Assembly: GCF_040954645.1 (NCBI RefSeq)
Contig: NC_092804.1
Location: forward strand, 91,125,862-91,189,861
DNA length: 64,000 bases
Source of the DNA: Diabrotica undecimpunctata
Lineage: Eukaryota > Arthropoda > Insecta > Coleoptera > Chrysomelidae
Direction: 5' to 3'
A model generated the notes under the pieces. It worked only from the letters and a program-made list of their open reading frames with translations. It had not been told where the DNA came from and ran no database searches. Position 1 is the stretch's first letter; each line of letters opens with the position of its first letter. Of this stretch, positions 52,073 through 64,000 are shown piece by piece. The translations under genes and the position numbers were made by a program.

Positions 52073-52973
52073 AAAATAAGACAATTTAAACATTGCACTT
52101 TTGAAGTATCTAATGTCAACAGAATAAAACGTAAAGTAGAAAAAATTACGGATGAAGGTAAAATAGTAGAATATGTACCCACAAAGTCTTGCATGGTTAT
52201 TTTCAAATCACAAATATTACCAAAATATATTTCTATTAATTAAGTTATTTAGGAAGTAGAGCCGTATAACCAGAAAGTATTATTATGTTATAACTGCCTC
52301 CGTTTTGGTCATCTGGGAGGTCAGTGTCGAAGTAACCCAAGATGCAGCAAATGTCAGGACTCCCATACCACACAAGATTGTAATAATTTAGATTACACAC
52401 TACGTTGCTTTAACTGTCAAGGAAATCATCTTACTACTAATTTGTATGCTTGCCCAGAATTTAAAAGACAAAAAATTATAAAGGAAACCATGAGCTCTTG
52501 CAATAATAATTTCTTTGATGCAAATAAACAGGTCCCAAGAAATACGTACGCAAAAATAGTCGCTCATAATACCTCTGCCATGGAAAGTGGTCAAATATCC
52601 TCGACAAATTATTCCCAGTGGCTTCAATCTGGATACTAATACAATACAGTATCATTACTCTCAACCTCAGTACTCACAGTCCCACAATTTACAACCCAAA
52701 TCCTGCAGTAACAATTTTACTAATTATATGTTTCCCTCCCTTACAACTTCAAATCCAAACAAAAGGCACAGGCCAACCAGCTCTGATCCCATTGAAATTT
52801 CAAGAAAAAAAATACTTACACAACCAAACACCTCTCTTCTCTCAGGAGGAATTTTTAATAGTCAACATTATTTAAAAAACTCAGTTGGAGTAAAATTACA
52901 ATCAGAGGAATTAAATTCAACAATAAGTTTAGTTTTAGAAGTAGTTCTCAATATTATAAGTAATATAAAATAA
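52073..52973 (+). pseudogene. I-type LINE ORF1 with three zinc knuckles, second copy
   Basis: Starts within ORF1 (KIRQFKHCTFEVSNVNRI). A stop near 52245 is followed by cysteine-histidine knuckles CYNCLRFGHLGGQC, CSKCQDSHTTQDC and CFNCQGNH, then a Ser/Pro/Asn-rich part (52587-52973). Gag-like RNA-binding protein of an I-type LINE. 5'-truncated where it joins gypsy copy C, which fits LINE insertion. Confidence 0.78.
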
Positions 52974-53034
52974 ACAAAAAGTTTGTAAACGTAAACCATA
53001 CCTTGTCTTCCAATTAGCAGACACAAACGCAAAC

Positions 53035-54228
53035 ATAAATTTGCTGCAATGGAACTGTCGTTCAGCAGTAGCTAATTAAGTAAATCGATTATAATTTTAA
53101 AGATTACAATTGCTTTAAATCAGATTGGGCAGACGGATATGGTGGAACTGCCATTTTATTAAAATCAAACTTAAGATGCGAAGAAATAAATCTTAAAAAT
53201 AGATATCCTTTCACTCATAAATGTATTTCAGTTAAAATTTTCCGAGGTAAAAATCCCATCAATATTGTGTCAGTTTACATTGAACCAAAGACCAAGATAT
53301 CTGCGTGTCAATGGTTGGAATTCTTTAAAGACATACCTAAACCGTTTATTATTGGTGGGAATTTTAATTCCCACAGTATCGCATGGGGCTGTGAAATTGA
53401 AAACAGTTATGGTAAAAAACTTTTAGAATGTATTGATCATTGTAATTTGATACGTCTGAATGATGGATCGCCCACGTTAGCAACTAGTAAGAATCCATCT
53501 GCTATTAACTTAACCTTTTGTACACAAGATATTTCAAAATTTTTTACTTGGAGAGTCCTTCAAGACCCTCATGGATCCAATTATCTTTCGATTATTATAA
53601 ACATGGAAACAGATCATATAACTTCATTTCCAACTCAAAACTGTCACAAGATCTGGAATCTTAACAAGGCCGATTGGAAACTATACACATCTGTACTAGA
53701 AGCTGAAAATTCTCCTGGAAACTATCAAACTCTAATAGTAAACATTAATAAAGCAGCCAATTTAGCAATACCAAAGTTTTCATCTAACGGAATACATAAG
53801 AGACGAATTTCGAACCAATGGTGGTGTGAAAGTTGCAAAACCACCGCTGGTAACCGAAAAATTGCATATGGAAAATATAAACAAGATCCTACAAGAAATA
53901 ACTTAGTTGAATTTAAGAGACTAGAAGCTGTCGCAAAGAAACTCTTCAAACAAAAGAAAAAACAGAATTGGGTAGAATACTGCGAAAGCCCAAATTCAAA
54001 AACACAAATCAGTGAAGTATGAAACAAAGTAAACGCTTTTAAAAACCGCAAAAAGTCCAACAAGATTCGAATAGATCCAGAATCCAGCTGGCTAGATGAA
54101 TTTCATAAGAAAATATCTCCACAGTGGGTACCTTCACAACATTTTCCAGAATATAGCAAAACAGTGTCAAGAGTCAGGAGATATCAATATATTAAGAACA
54201 ATTTATGAACATATCAAAAATTGTATAT
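53035..54228 (+). pseudogene. I-type LINE ORF2 endonuclease, second copy
   Basis: LLQWNCRSAVAN at 53040 is the endonuclease start; after decayed sequence a 251-aa frame (53267-54022) holds IIGGNFNSHSIAWGC (GDxN position with Gly-Asn), LIRLNDGSPT, and a region linking to RT with W-x-LNKADW and NQWWCESC. The normal SDH end reads GSNYLSI, so the catalytic His is lost. Ends in a (TA)n tract at 54229; RT absent. Confidence 0.8.
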
Positions 54229-54230
54229 AT

Positions 54231-54270
<40 letters not shown>

Positions 54271-54540
54271 AAATAAAAAAAAAACAAAAAAATATTAAAG
54301 AATTAAAAAATAAAAAGGAAGATGTAAGCCTCCGAGATGTTGAATCGGGTTATGTCTAAGCGTAAGAAATAAAAAAGAACAGAAAGAAAAAAAAGAAAAT
54401 AAAAAAAAATTGTAATTAATTAAAAATTGTACGGATGATTGTATGTTTATTTAATTCCTCTGATTTTAAAAATTGTTTGTCTTTAAATTTGTCTGGCTAA
54501 TTGGCTCGGCCAATGCCATCAAACTAAAAAAAAAATTTAA
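54229..54540. other. (TA)n tract and A-rich spacer
   Basis: Dinucleotide repeat 54229-54268 followed by A-rich sequence and short AT-rich stretches; no gene. Confidence 0.6.
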
Positions 54541-54669
54541 TCGGCGAATATCAAAATTATTTAAGAATGGGTACTACGACTACAACTACAATTAGTGAAA
54601 GAAAGAAACGGAAAACAGTAATTAACCCTTAAATCAACAAAACAACCAACAAGCCACCATGTTACAACC

Positions 54670-55310
54670 TCAGTTTCAGGCGCCTCTTTAATTAACTCAA
54701 TCAAGCAATGGCAACTTTGAACAAATAATTCAAAAAATGATGAAGCGTATGGACAAAGTAATTGACATCCTGATGACTCTAAACTAAATGTTTAAAAATT
54801 TAAAGATTGGAGTCTGAAACGCCAGTGGCTTAACAAACCATAGTCAAGAAGTAAAAGCATTTATTTCTCAATACAATATTGGCGTCATGCTAATTTCTGA
54901 GGCAGATATGACAAATAAAAATTATTTTAAAGTTCAAAATTATCAAACCTACTCCACTGACCATCCACAAGGCAAAGCTAATGGCGGGACTGCAATAATA
55001 GTAAGAAATAGTATTAGGCACCACAAAACAAGCAAAACTAGAGAATTAAACATAGAGGCCACCTCGATATCAATAGAAGACTGGAATGAACAACTAATCT
55101 CATATGCTGTTTGTTGCCGACTCAACAAACCAATAAAGGAAAATTATTTCACTACCTACTTTAAAACACTTGGAGCAGAATTTATCTCTGCTGGTGACTT
55201 TAATTCTAAGCATCATCGATGGGGATATATGATCATAACTACACGTGGCCGAACTCTACTAAAAAGTACCGTAACGAATAAGCTTAGCACTCTATGCACA
55301 GGTTAACCTA
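54670..55310 (+). pseudogene. Jockey-type LINE: ORF1 end and ORF2 endonuclease
   Basis: An ORF1 C-terminus is readable to a stop at about 54785. ORF2 begins with the N-A-S-G-L-T-N-H and VMLISEADMT motifs, has HPQGKANGGTAIIVRNSIRHH, ISAGDFNSKHHRWGY with the GDFN(A)K signature of Jockey elements, and breaks at about 55306; a SDHSPL-like piece follows near 55350. RT absent. Confidence 0.8.
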
Positions 55311-55529
55311 CATAGGTTACCTATTGGCCTACTGACTGATTTGTCTTCTGATCACTCTCCCCTCTTCATAATTGTAAACATGGAGGTATGAGACATTAAC
55401 AGACTGCCAACATTAACCAACAGAATGGTAAGCTGAAATATATTTAATAAACTAGTCTCTCAACGAGTCAATAAACTTGATCCTACCACTTAAATCCACA
55501 AATGATGTTAACGATGTAATACAACACAT

Positions 55530-55990
55530 CTTCTTCTTCTTCTTCTTCTTTTTATATAGACATGACTGTCTGTTTTTCAATGTGCCTCCAGTAAGTTGTC
55601 GTTCCATCGTTTTCGTGGTCTTCCTACTGATCGTCTTTCTATTGGGGAACCATTCTTGCCATCTTTAATACTCTATTTGGTGTCATTAGGCTTATATGAT
55701 CGTTCCAATTTATTGGTATATTTTTTACCCAGTTTTTAATGTTCTCCACCTTGCATCTACGTCGTATATCTGTACTTCTAGGTCTGTCCCATAGTGTCTT
55801 GCCATCAATTTTTCTAAGTGCATCTCTGCTGTTTCTAACATCCTTTTTGTCCTCTCTGTATCAGCTCGTGTTTTTGCCGCGTATGTCAATATTGGTCTGA
55901 TGACTGTTTTGTAGATACTAATAAATATTTAAACTCCATCACTTGTCCTATACTTCGACCTTCCAGCTCCAGCTTCCATACTTTGCCATC
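55530..55990 (-). pseudogene. RTE-like LINE 3' end
   Basis: Minus-strand translation gives the C-terminal zone of a LINE ORF2 (VYKTVIRPILTYAAKTRA, TERTKRMLETAEM, and later GRPRKRW-like residues in shifted frames). It ends in a repeat of AAGAAG on the minus strand (about 55531-55551), a typical short tandem-repeat tail. Probably the same LINE clade as the other RTE-like copies. Confidence 0.7.
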
Positions 55991-56420
55991 AGACAAAAAG
56001 GTTATAAAGCAGTCAAATATTTTTTTCATTAAGTGATAGTAGAGAGAAAACATTAACAGGACGTGAGATGTTCTTGTCTATCATTCTTTTAATTAGGTTG
56101 TTGGTTGGTTGTTTATACTTCTGGCATTCAAAAAATACGTTGTTGAGTCACTTTTAATCTGATTGTCACTTTGACAAATATCCGAATCTAATATCCATCC
56201 ATCATCCAGCCTCAAGAGTCCACTGCTGAACATAGGCCTCTTCCTCATGTTTCCAACCCCGTCTATCTAATCTAACATATTTATTTTAAATAAATGTACA
56301 GGATAAGCTGCATTTAGAGGGAGAAATTCGTATACCAAGGTTTTTTTGGAATAATTGGTTGTATTAAACTGTATTGTGTTGTTGAAATACTATAGTACTT
56401 TTCCCAGTGTATTTTCTAGT
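55991..56420. other. Unassigned sequence with LINE tail-like motif
   Basis: Around 56210-56250 a CCACTGCTGAACATAGGCCT stretch occurs that I recall from LINE 3' ends in many insects; translated on the minus strand it resembles a short conserved C-terminus. No complete frame. Confidence 0.35.
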
Positions 56421-56439
56421 TGTTTATTTATTTAATTCT

Positions 56440-56925
56440 TGAACAAGCCAGAGCATCTAAAATGTAAGGCTGATATTTGGTTAGTAGAGCAAGTAGCAAG
56501 AATAATGGAATTTTTAGCTAACTGGTCTACGTGTTCATTATATTTAAATCCTGAATTTGCTTTGATCCACATCAATTGTATTTTTTGGGTGTATTTATTA
56601 ATTTCAAATAAGCATTTTTTAATTAAAAATGGATTAAAAGTACTGCATGGTAGTTGCGATTATTGAATAACTGTAAGTACAAATAATGAATCAGAAAAAA
56701 TTACTGCTGAACTGTATGATGCAATTTAAAGTAAATTAAAGCCTCATATATAACCGTAACCTTGGCACTAAAAATAGAGAAATTTGTGAGCAGCTTAAAC
56801 ATTTTTTCAATATGTGTATCTGGAATATAAAAGGTACAACCCGTACCATTTGAACTCTTAGATTCGTCGATAACTCCAGACAAGATACAGACCACCTTGT
56901 CTTTATTCAATGAGTTTGATCTCAC
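56440..56925 (-). pseudogene. LINE RNase H domain fragment
   Basis: Minus-strand frames show a T/I-D-E-S-K-S-S-N-G-T-G-C start, SIFSAKVTVIYEALIYF with the acidic residue of the second motif changed to Lys, and further on QLMWIKANSGFKYNEHVDQLAK, the third and fourth RNase H motifs. Typical of Jockey/I-type LINE RNase H. One frame change near 56700. Confidence 0.75.
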
Positions 56926-56937
56926 TTACAGTACACT

Positions 56938-57475
56938 GTTGAACTTGAGGATCCCATCACAAATAGTATTTTCTTCTTAGACATGCATGTAATCAGAAAG
57001 GGGGACAATACCTTAACCACAAGTTGGTGTAGGAAACCAATGGTTTCTAATCGGTTTCTCAACTACCACTCTTGTCATCCTTTTAAATATAAATTAAACC
57101 TTATTAAAGCTTTAAGCTGCAGGCTGAATAGGCTAACACGCCCGGTTAATCGAAGGGAATTCCTTCAACTGCTCAGGAAAATATTGATTAAGAATTCCTA
57201 CCCATATTCCCTCATTAGCAAATACCTTTATTTACAAAGTTATGGTTCCTCATTAAATGACATACCCAATGGTGACCAACTTAGAGTAATATCAAATAAT
57301 ACCATTAATCACACTGTTCTGCCTAAATGACTGAAGCTTGGAACACAATTTGCCCAGAGTACACTAGAAAGTTGGTCGAATGAATGCCTAGAGGACTGCA
57401 GGCTATACTTGAAAATGAAGGAGGACCTTCAAAATATTAGCAATAATTTTTCAATGCGTAGAGTTTATTTACTTT
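56938..57475 (+). pseudogene. Penelope-like element RT, C-terminal part
   Basis: ILFLDMHVIRKGDNTL (FLDM), WCRKPMVSNRFLNYHSCHPF and LRKILIKNSYP are Penelope RT thumb-region motifs. After a stop at 57328 a further segment (LKLGTQFAQSTLESW) is readable. The GIY-YIG domain that should follow is absent here, but one lies at 62649-62947 beyond the microsatellite block. Confidence 0.75.
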
Positions 57476-57942
57476 ATTAATTTTCTTTTATTTCTATTAA
57501 TGTTAACTTAAAGAAATTCATAATAATATGTTTCATTTAATTTGTATAAATGCATTATAAAGAGTTTTTATGAACATTTGTTCGGAACATACTGTAACTG
57601 TAATCGAACGAAGGTGAAATTTTGGCATAAATCGGTAAGACGTATTTGACAGTTGAGTTGTTGACAGTTTCGTTTTGTTTTTATTATCTACTATTAATTA
57701 AACTATGTTGTTTTTTAAACAAGCGTCTCAAATTTTTTTTAACAAGATTATTTTTTAACTCTTGTTTTTTTTCTGTTTATTTACATTAAATATTAATTTA
57801 TTTTGTTGTATACTGTTGTTGTACACTTTTGCAATAATTATGTGAAATATTTGATTTAAAATGGATTTAGGAATTTTTTATACTTTGGCAACTATGTCAA
57901 CTTCGATCTCTGACGTGCAACGGTTTGTAAATTAGATGGACT

Positions 57943-58317
57943 GTATGTATATATGTATATATGTATATATGTATATATGTATATATGTATATATGTATAT
58001 ATGTATATATGTATATATGTATATATGTATATATGTATATATGTATATATGTATATATGTATATATGTATATATGTATATATGTATATATGTATATATGT
58101 ACATATGTACTTATGTATATATGTATATATGTATATATGTATATATGTATATATGTATATATGTATATATGTATATATGTATATATGTATATATGTATAT
58201 ATGTATATATGTATATATGTATATATGTATATATGTATATATGTATATATGTATATATGTATATATGTATATATGTATATATGTATATATGTATATATGT
58301 ATATATGTATATATGTA

Positions 58318-58366
<49 letters not shown>

Positions 58367-58645
58367 ATATGTATATATGTATATATGTATATATGTATAT
58401 ATGTATATATGTATATATGTATATATGTATATATGTATATATGTATATATGTATATATGTATAGATGTATATATGTATATATGTATATATGTATATATGT
58501 ATATATGTATATATGTATATATGTATATATGTATATATGTATATATGTATATATGTATATATGTATATATGTATATATGTATATATGTATATATGTATAT
58601 ATGTATATATGTATATATGTATATATGTATATATGTATATATGTA
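57943..58645. repeat. Octanucleotide array A, (ATATATGT)n
   Basis: About 700 bases of the 8-bp unit ATATATGT, with a pure TA stretch around 58325-58352 and a few point changes. The long Tyr/Ile/Cys/Met/Val frames on this block and its complements are artefacts. Confidence 0.97.
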
Positions 58646-60093
58646 TTGATACGATTAGGGTTTATAGAAAATAATTTATAAGTTATATACTACATAATAT
58701 TAGATATTTGGTTGTTTTTAATAAGTTATATACTAGAGAATTTTATAAAAATATTTTTATGTGAGGGCATTTTAAGAAATTAGCGTATAATAATTGTAAA
58801 AAGTTGTATTTTAATGTTGTAAATATATTTAAGTGAGCCATGTGCATAGGCAACCAACTATACAGTGAGTGATAGACAGATATACTTACTCTCCAAGTGA
58901 CATTTTAGAAAATAATTGGGAATATAAAGTGGGGTTATAATAATATATTGTTTGAAATGTGTATTTTATTAAATTAGAGTGTTAGTTACTAATTTGAATG
59001 TTTATTCTGATCTGAAAAGCCTAAATGTCAACAAAATTATCAATGGAACATTAACGAATTCTCCAGAGTGCAGAGTGTGACCATTGTTTACGGTCGAACA
59101 TTCTGGAATAATGATTATGTCGGTGGATATAACAGATATTTTTTCGAGAACATCCATATCGAAGAAATAGAACGAAATCGAACATGATTTCTTAAGCATC
59201 CAAAAAGATATAAATACCCGTGATTTGGATTCAAGATGGCAGTTTTTAGTTAGAAGTCAGGCCAGTTCATTATGAAAGTTAGTAGACACATTTAGTAAGT
59301 GAAGAAAATTGTTCAGAATTTTCAAGAAGTCAGTCAGAAAAGTTTAGTAAGAAATATGAAAGTTAGTTGGAGTCAGTGAATCAAGTACAAATAGTCCAAT
59401 TGTTTAATATAGTGAGTTAAATGAAGATTAAAAATTATGCATATAATTTAATGCACATTTAAAATTATACACAAATAATTATTGAAGATTAAAAAAAGTA
59501 TATTGGAAGAAATTAAATTATATTATGGTTGGAGATTAGTATAAATCAACTTATAATAATTGGATATTGGTATATTGAAAAGAAGAATAAATATAAATGC
59601 TGTTTGCTGGTTTGCTTGGTGGTGTATAAATGCTGGTGAAGAAAAATATATCTTAAATTGGTAGAAGCTGATAATTGGAAAAAGAAATTTCACAAAAACA
59701 AGGATAACCGAAGTACGAAGACATTCAGTGGTGATTAGAATATATATAGTGGAAAACAGTTCATTTAGGCATTCAGTGAAAGAAAGGTACAAAATTTTGT
59801 TAATATAATTTAGTTAGTGTTATAACAATTTCAATTTTGAAGATAGTTTGTTTAAATTTAACATTGTCTATAGAATTTAATTAGTTTTATAAGAACATCA
59901 ATTTAAAGATAGTTTATTTTAAATTTACATTGGCTAGGTTAGATATATATGTGTGTTTCATAATAGTTATAATAAAGATAATTTAAAAAAGTACTTACAA
60001 GCTAATTCTTTGAGAACCGCGATAAAAACCCTATATATTATATTATTAAAAATACTCATTGCTCATCATTCAAACAAAAAACACATCATAACA
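58646..60093 (+). mobile_element. Inverted-arm element, left copy
   Basis: About 1.45 kb bounded by arrays A and B. It is repeated in inverse orientation at 60712-62204 with roughly 95 percent identity by eye. Outer end reads TTGATACGATTAGGGTTTAT and inner end complements TGTTATGATGTGTTTTTTG. No credible protein; an 89-codon frame on the minus strand is mirrored in the other arm. The sequence TATAAATACCCG near 59208 could be a promoter. Confidence 0.8.
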
Positions 60094-60711
60094 GTATATA
60101 TGTATATATGTATATATGTATATATCTATATATGTATATATGTATATATGTATATATGTATATATCTATATATGTATATATGTATATATGTATATATATG
60201 TATATATATGTATATATATGTATATATATATATATGTATATATGTATATATGTATATATGTATATATGTATATATGTATATATGTATATATGTTTATATG
60301 TATATATGTATATATGTATATATGTATATATGTATATATGTATATATGTATATATGTATATATGTATATATGTATATATGTATATATGTATATATGTATA
60401 TATGTATATATGTATATATGTATATATGTATATATGTATATATGTATATATGTATATATGTATATATGTATATATGTATATATGTATATATGTATATATG
60501 TATATATGTATATATGTATATATGTATATATGTATATATGTATATATGTATATATGTATATATGTATATATGTATATATGTATATATGTATATATGTATA
60601 TATGTATTTATGTATATATGTATATATGTATATATGTATATATGTATATATGTATATATGTATATATGTATATATGTTTATATGTATATATGTATATATG
60701 TATATATGTAT
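60094..60711. repeat. Octanucleotide array B, (ATATATGT)n
   Basis: About 620 bases of the same 8-bp unit in the same orientation as array A, with several 10-base variants at 60180-60235. Confidence 0.97.
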
Positions 60712-62204
60712 TGTTATGATGTGTTTTTTGTTTGAATGATGAGCAATGAGTATTTTTAATAATATAATATATAGGGTTTTTATCGCGGTTCTCAAAGAAT
60801 TAGTTTGTAAGTACTTTTTTAAATTATCTTTATTATGACTATTATGAAACACACATATATATCTAACCTAGCCAATGTAAATTTAAAATAAACTATCTTT
60901 AAATTGATATTCTTATAAAACTAATTAAATTCTATAGACAATGTAAAATTTAAACAAACTATCTTCAAAATTGAAATTGTTATGACATTAACTAAATTAT
61001 ATTAACAAAATTTTGTACCTTTCTTTCACTGAATGCCTAAATGAACTGTTTTCCACTATATATATTCTAATCACCACTGAATGTCTTCGTACTTCGGTTA
61101 TCCTTGTTTTTGTGAAATTTATTTTTCCAATTATCAGCTTCTACCAATTTAAGATATATTTTTCTTCACCAGCATTTATACACCACCAAGCAAACCAGCA
61201 AACACCATTTATATTTATTCTTCTTTTCAATATACCAATATCCAATTATTATAAGTTGATTTATACTAATCTCCAATCATAATATAATTTTAATTCCTTC
61301 CAATGTCCATCCAATATTCTTCTTATATACTTTTATAATCTTCAATAATTATTTGTGTATAATTATAAATGTGCATTAAATATATGCATAATGTTTAATC
61401 TTCATTTAACTCACTATATTAAACAATTGGACTATTTGTAAGTGATTCACTGACTCCAACTAACTTTCATATTTCTTACTAAATTTTTCTGACTGACTTC
61501 TTGAAAATTCTGAACAATTTACTTCACTAACTAAATGTGTCTACTAACTTTCATAATAAACTGGCCTGACTTCTGACTAAAAACTGCCATCTTGAATCCA
61601 AATCACGGGTATTTATATCTTTTTGGATATTCTAGAATCATCTGGTAAGAGATCATGTTCCATTTCGTTCTATTTCTTCGATATGGATGTTCTCGAAAAA
61701 AATATCTGTTCCATCCACCGACATAATCATTATTCCAGAATGTTCGACCGTAAACAATGGTCACACTCTGCACTCTGGAGAATTATTTAATGTTCCATTG
61801 ATAATTTTGTTGACATTTAGGCTTTTCAGATCAGAATAAACATTCAAATTAGTAACTAACACTCTAATTTAATAAAATACACATTTCAAACAATATATTA
61901 TTATAACCCCACTTTATATTCCCAATTATTTCCTAAAATGTCACTTGGAGAGTAAGTATATCTGTCTATCACTCACTGTATAGTTGGTTGCCTATGCACA
62001 TGGCTCACTTAAATATATTTACAACATTAAAATACAACTTTTTACAATTATTATATGCTAATTTATTAAAAATACCCTCACATAAATATATTTTTATTAA
62101 ATTCTCTAGTATATAACTTCTTAAAATAATCAAATACTTTTTAGTATCTAATATTATGTAGTATATAACTTATAAATTATTTTCTATAAACCCCAATCGT
62201 CACA
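60712..62204 (-). mobile_element. Inverted-arm element, right copy
   Basis: Reverse-complement partner of 58646-60093. Outer end reads (complement) TGTGACGATTGGGGTTTAT, close to the left copy's TTGATACGATTAGGG. A small difference near 61620-61660 includes an extra TTCTAGAATCATCTGGTAAG-type segment. Confidence 0.8.
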
Positions 62205-62649
62205 GTATATATGTATATATGTATATATGTATATATATGTATATATATATGTATATATGTATATATGTATATATGTATATATGTATATATGTATATACGT
62301 ATATATGTATATATGTATATATGTATATATGTATATATGTATATATGTATATATGTATATATGTATATATGTATATATGTATATATGTATATATGTATAT
62401 ATGTATATATGTATATATGTATATATGTATATATGTATATATGTATATATGTATATATGTATATATGTATATATGTATATATGTATATATGTATATATGT
62501 ATATATGTATATATGTATATATGTATATATGTATTTATGTATATATGTATATATGTATATATGTATATATGTATATATGTATATATGTATATATGTATAT
62601 ATGTATATATGTATATAAGTATATACGTATATATGTATATATGTATATA
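62205..62649. repeat. Octanucleotide array C, (ATATATGT)n
   Basis: About 445 bases of the 8-bp unit, same orientation, ending within a few bases of a GIY-YIG coding fragment. Confidence 0.97.
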
Positions 62650-62947
62650 CTACATCCACGTACCGTACATTGGTGAAACTGGAAGGAATCTGTCTAGCCG
62701 TATCATTTCTCATAAGAGTGATTGTAGATTAAACAAACCTACTTGTGCTTTGGCAGAGCATACTATCGATCTAGACCATAAGATAGATTTCAACAATGTA
62801 AAAATATTAGCCAGAGAGAAAAATAAATTTAAGAGAACTTTCTTAGAGATGGTACATATCAGCAAGAGTGATAATAACAATCTGAATAAAAGATCTGAGA
62901 TCCAGAATTTTAGCAAAATTTACAATTTTATATTGACTTTTGACTGA
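62649..62947 (+). pseudogene. GIY-YIG endonuclease fragment of a Penelope-like element
   Basis: The frame reads [18 protein letters not shown], followed by H-K-S-D-C-R-L and LAEHTIDLDHKIDF, a GIY-YIG nuclease domain starting in its second conserved element. It ends FSKIYNFILTFD-stop. Penelope-like elements carry such a C-terminal nuclease. The upstream part is replaced by array C. Confidence 0.75.
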
Positions 62948-63124
62948 GCTATTTTGCATCTCAGAGTTTTCTCCTTTTTTCTTTTCTCTTTTTCAAAATT
63001 TCATTATTAATTGAATATTTTTTTGATCAAACTTCAGTTAATAATTCAGTTTTGTTTTGTTTGAGTTATTATTTTATTCTAAACCTATTTACTAAATACT
63101 ATTTTATAGTATAGTATACTTATT
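62948..63124. other. 3' flank of GIY-YIG fragment
   Basis: T-rich sequence with no frame, likely 3' untranslated sequence of the Penelope-like element. Confidence 0.4.
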
Positions 63125-63830
63125 ATGTATATATGTATATATGTATATATGTATATATGTATATATGTATATATGTATATATGTATATATGTATATATGT
63201 ATATATGTATATATGTATATATGTATATATGTATATATGTATAAATGTATATATGTATAAATGTATATATGTATATATGTATATATGTATATATGTATAT
63301 ATGTATATATGTATATATGTATATATGTATATATGTATATATGTATATATGTATATATGTATATATGTATATATGTATATATGTATATATGTATATATGT
63401 ATATATGTATATATGTATATATGTATATATGTATATATGTATATATGTATATATGTATATATGTATATATGTATATATGTATATATGTATATATGTATAT
63501 ATGTATATATGTATATATGTATGTATGTGTGTATATATGTATATATGTATATATGTATATATGTATATATGTATATATGTATATATGTATATATGTATAT
63601 ATGTATATATGTATATATGTATATATGTATATATGTATATATGTATATATGTATATATGTATATATGTATATATGTATATATGTATATATGTATATATGT
63701 ATATATGTATATATGTATATATGTATATATGTATATATGTATATATGTATATATGTATATATGTATATATGTATATATGTATATATGTATATATGTATAT
63801 ATGTATATATGTATATATGTATATATGTAT
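63125..63830. repeat. Octanucleotide array D, (ATATATGT)n
   Basis: About 705 bases of the same unit and orientation, with a small variant (GTATGTATGTGTG) at 63520-63533. Confidence 0.97.
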
Positions 63831-64000
63831 ACAGGGTGGTCCTTAAGTAATTGTACAAACAGAAACCGTAGATTTTGCACTTTAAAATATTACGATTTAA
63901 GCCAACTTGCTTTAATAAAATGTTGATATTAAGAAAGATACAGGGTGTTAAAGTGGAAATTTAAAATTTTATTTCTCGCTATAACTTTTACGTTTGTAAA
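63831..64000 (+). other. ACAGGGTG repeat motif region at window end
   Basis: ACAGGGTGGTCCTTAAGTAA at 63831 and ACAGGGTGTTAAAGTGGAAA at 63940 are two related copies of a motif often seen at insect transposon ends. The element itself runs out of the window. Confidence 0.45.

Noticed and set aside
57936..58681. Long open frames encoding repeated Tyr-Ile-Cys-Met-Val or Tyr-Thr-His-Ile residues, also at 60.1-60.7, 62.2-62.7 and 63.1-63.9 kb
   Set aside because: They are the translation of an 8-bp microsatellite that happens to lack stops in several frames; the same pattern appears in three frames and on both strands.
59523..59792. 89-aa frame repeated at 61013-61282
   Set aside because: It is only the mirror image of one DNA arm in the other; no domain, and the opposite arm differs by neutral-looking changes.

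Overview
KIND OF DNA. This is an AT-rich, intron-bearing, transposon-packed arthropod window, most likely from an insect and perhaps a beetle (inference from the mix of element families and one arylsulfatase exon). Almost no host gene is present: one sulfatase exon at about 34.2-34.4 kb. Everything else is layered mobile DNA, mostly broken, much of it datable relative to its neighbours because elements sit inside one another. LAYOUT. 1-1430: Ty3/gypsy pol fragment (copy A1). 1560-4668: a second Ty3/gypsy family on the minus strand, its gag split by a 1.1 kb DNA transposon with a perfect 8-bp target duplication. 4975-7114: pieces of RTE-like LINEs. 7115-31799: the main object, a Polinton/Maverick element of the adintovirus type, bounded by inverted terminal repeats that carry a tandem array of octamer and E-box motifs, and lodged inside a LINE reverse transcriptase gene that resumes at 31800. 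Its left third (about 8.1-17.2 kb) is swollen by a nested element flanked by about 42-bp inverted repeats that carries a 1014-aa BEL/Pao-like gag-protease-RT frame, a 148-aa frame and a tandem array of long hairpins. The viral core (17.2-31.4 kb) holds protein-primed DNA polymerase B, small accessory genes, an exonuclease-like frame, major capsid, a 55-aa basic protein, penton, adenain-type protease, a phospholipase A2/pX-like virion protein, packaging ATPase, a 379-aa protein, two tandem small paralogues, a chromodomain integrase and two end-proximal genes. 34.8-40.35: a piggyBac element interrupted by a minus-strand Ty3/gypsy copy (A2). 40.56-43.1: Penelope scrap and an I-type LINE. 43.5-50.4: RTE-like LINE interrupted in ORF1 by an internally deleted BEL/Pao element with both 0.8 kb LTRs. 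50.6-57.5: more gypsy, I-type, Jockey-type, RTE-type and Penelope fragments. 57.9-63.8: four arrays of the 8-bp repeat ATATATGT, separating two inverted 1.45 kb arms and a GIY-YIG fragment. HOW IT FITS TOGETHER. The Polinton genes form a virus-like set: polymerase and integrase for replication and insertion; MCP, penton, protease, ATPase and PLA2/pX for a particle. Genes are packed with TAATG stop-start overlaps and TATA boxes lying in the ends of upstream genes. This copy is dead: polymerase frameshifts plus loss of the motif B region, an integrase catalytic Asp changed to Tyr, and a 4-bp duplication in MCP. Several genes (ATPase, penton, PLA2/pX, 379-aa protein) remain fully open, so the copy is not very old. 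No database search was run; family names come from visible motifs.
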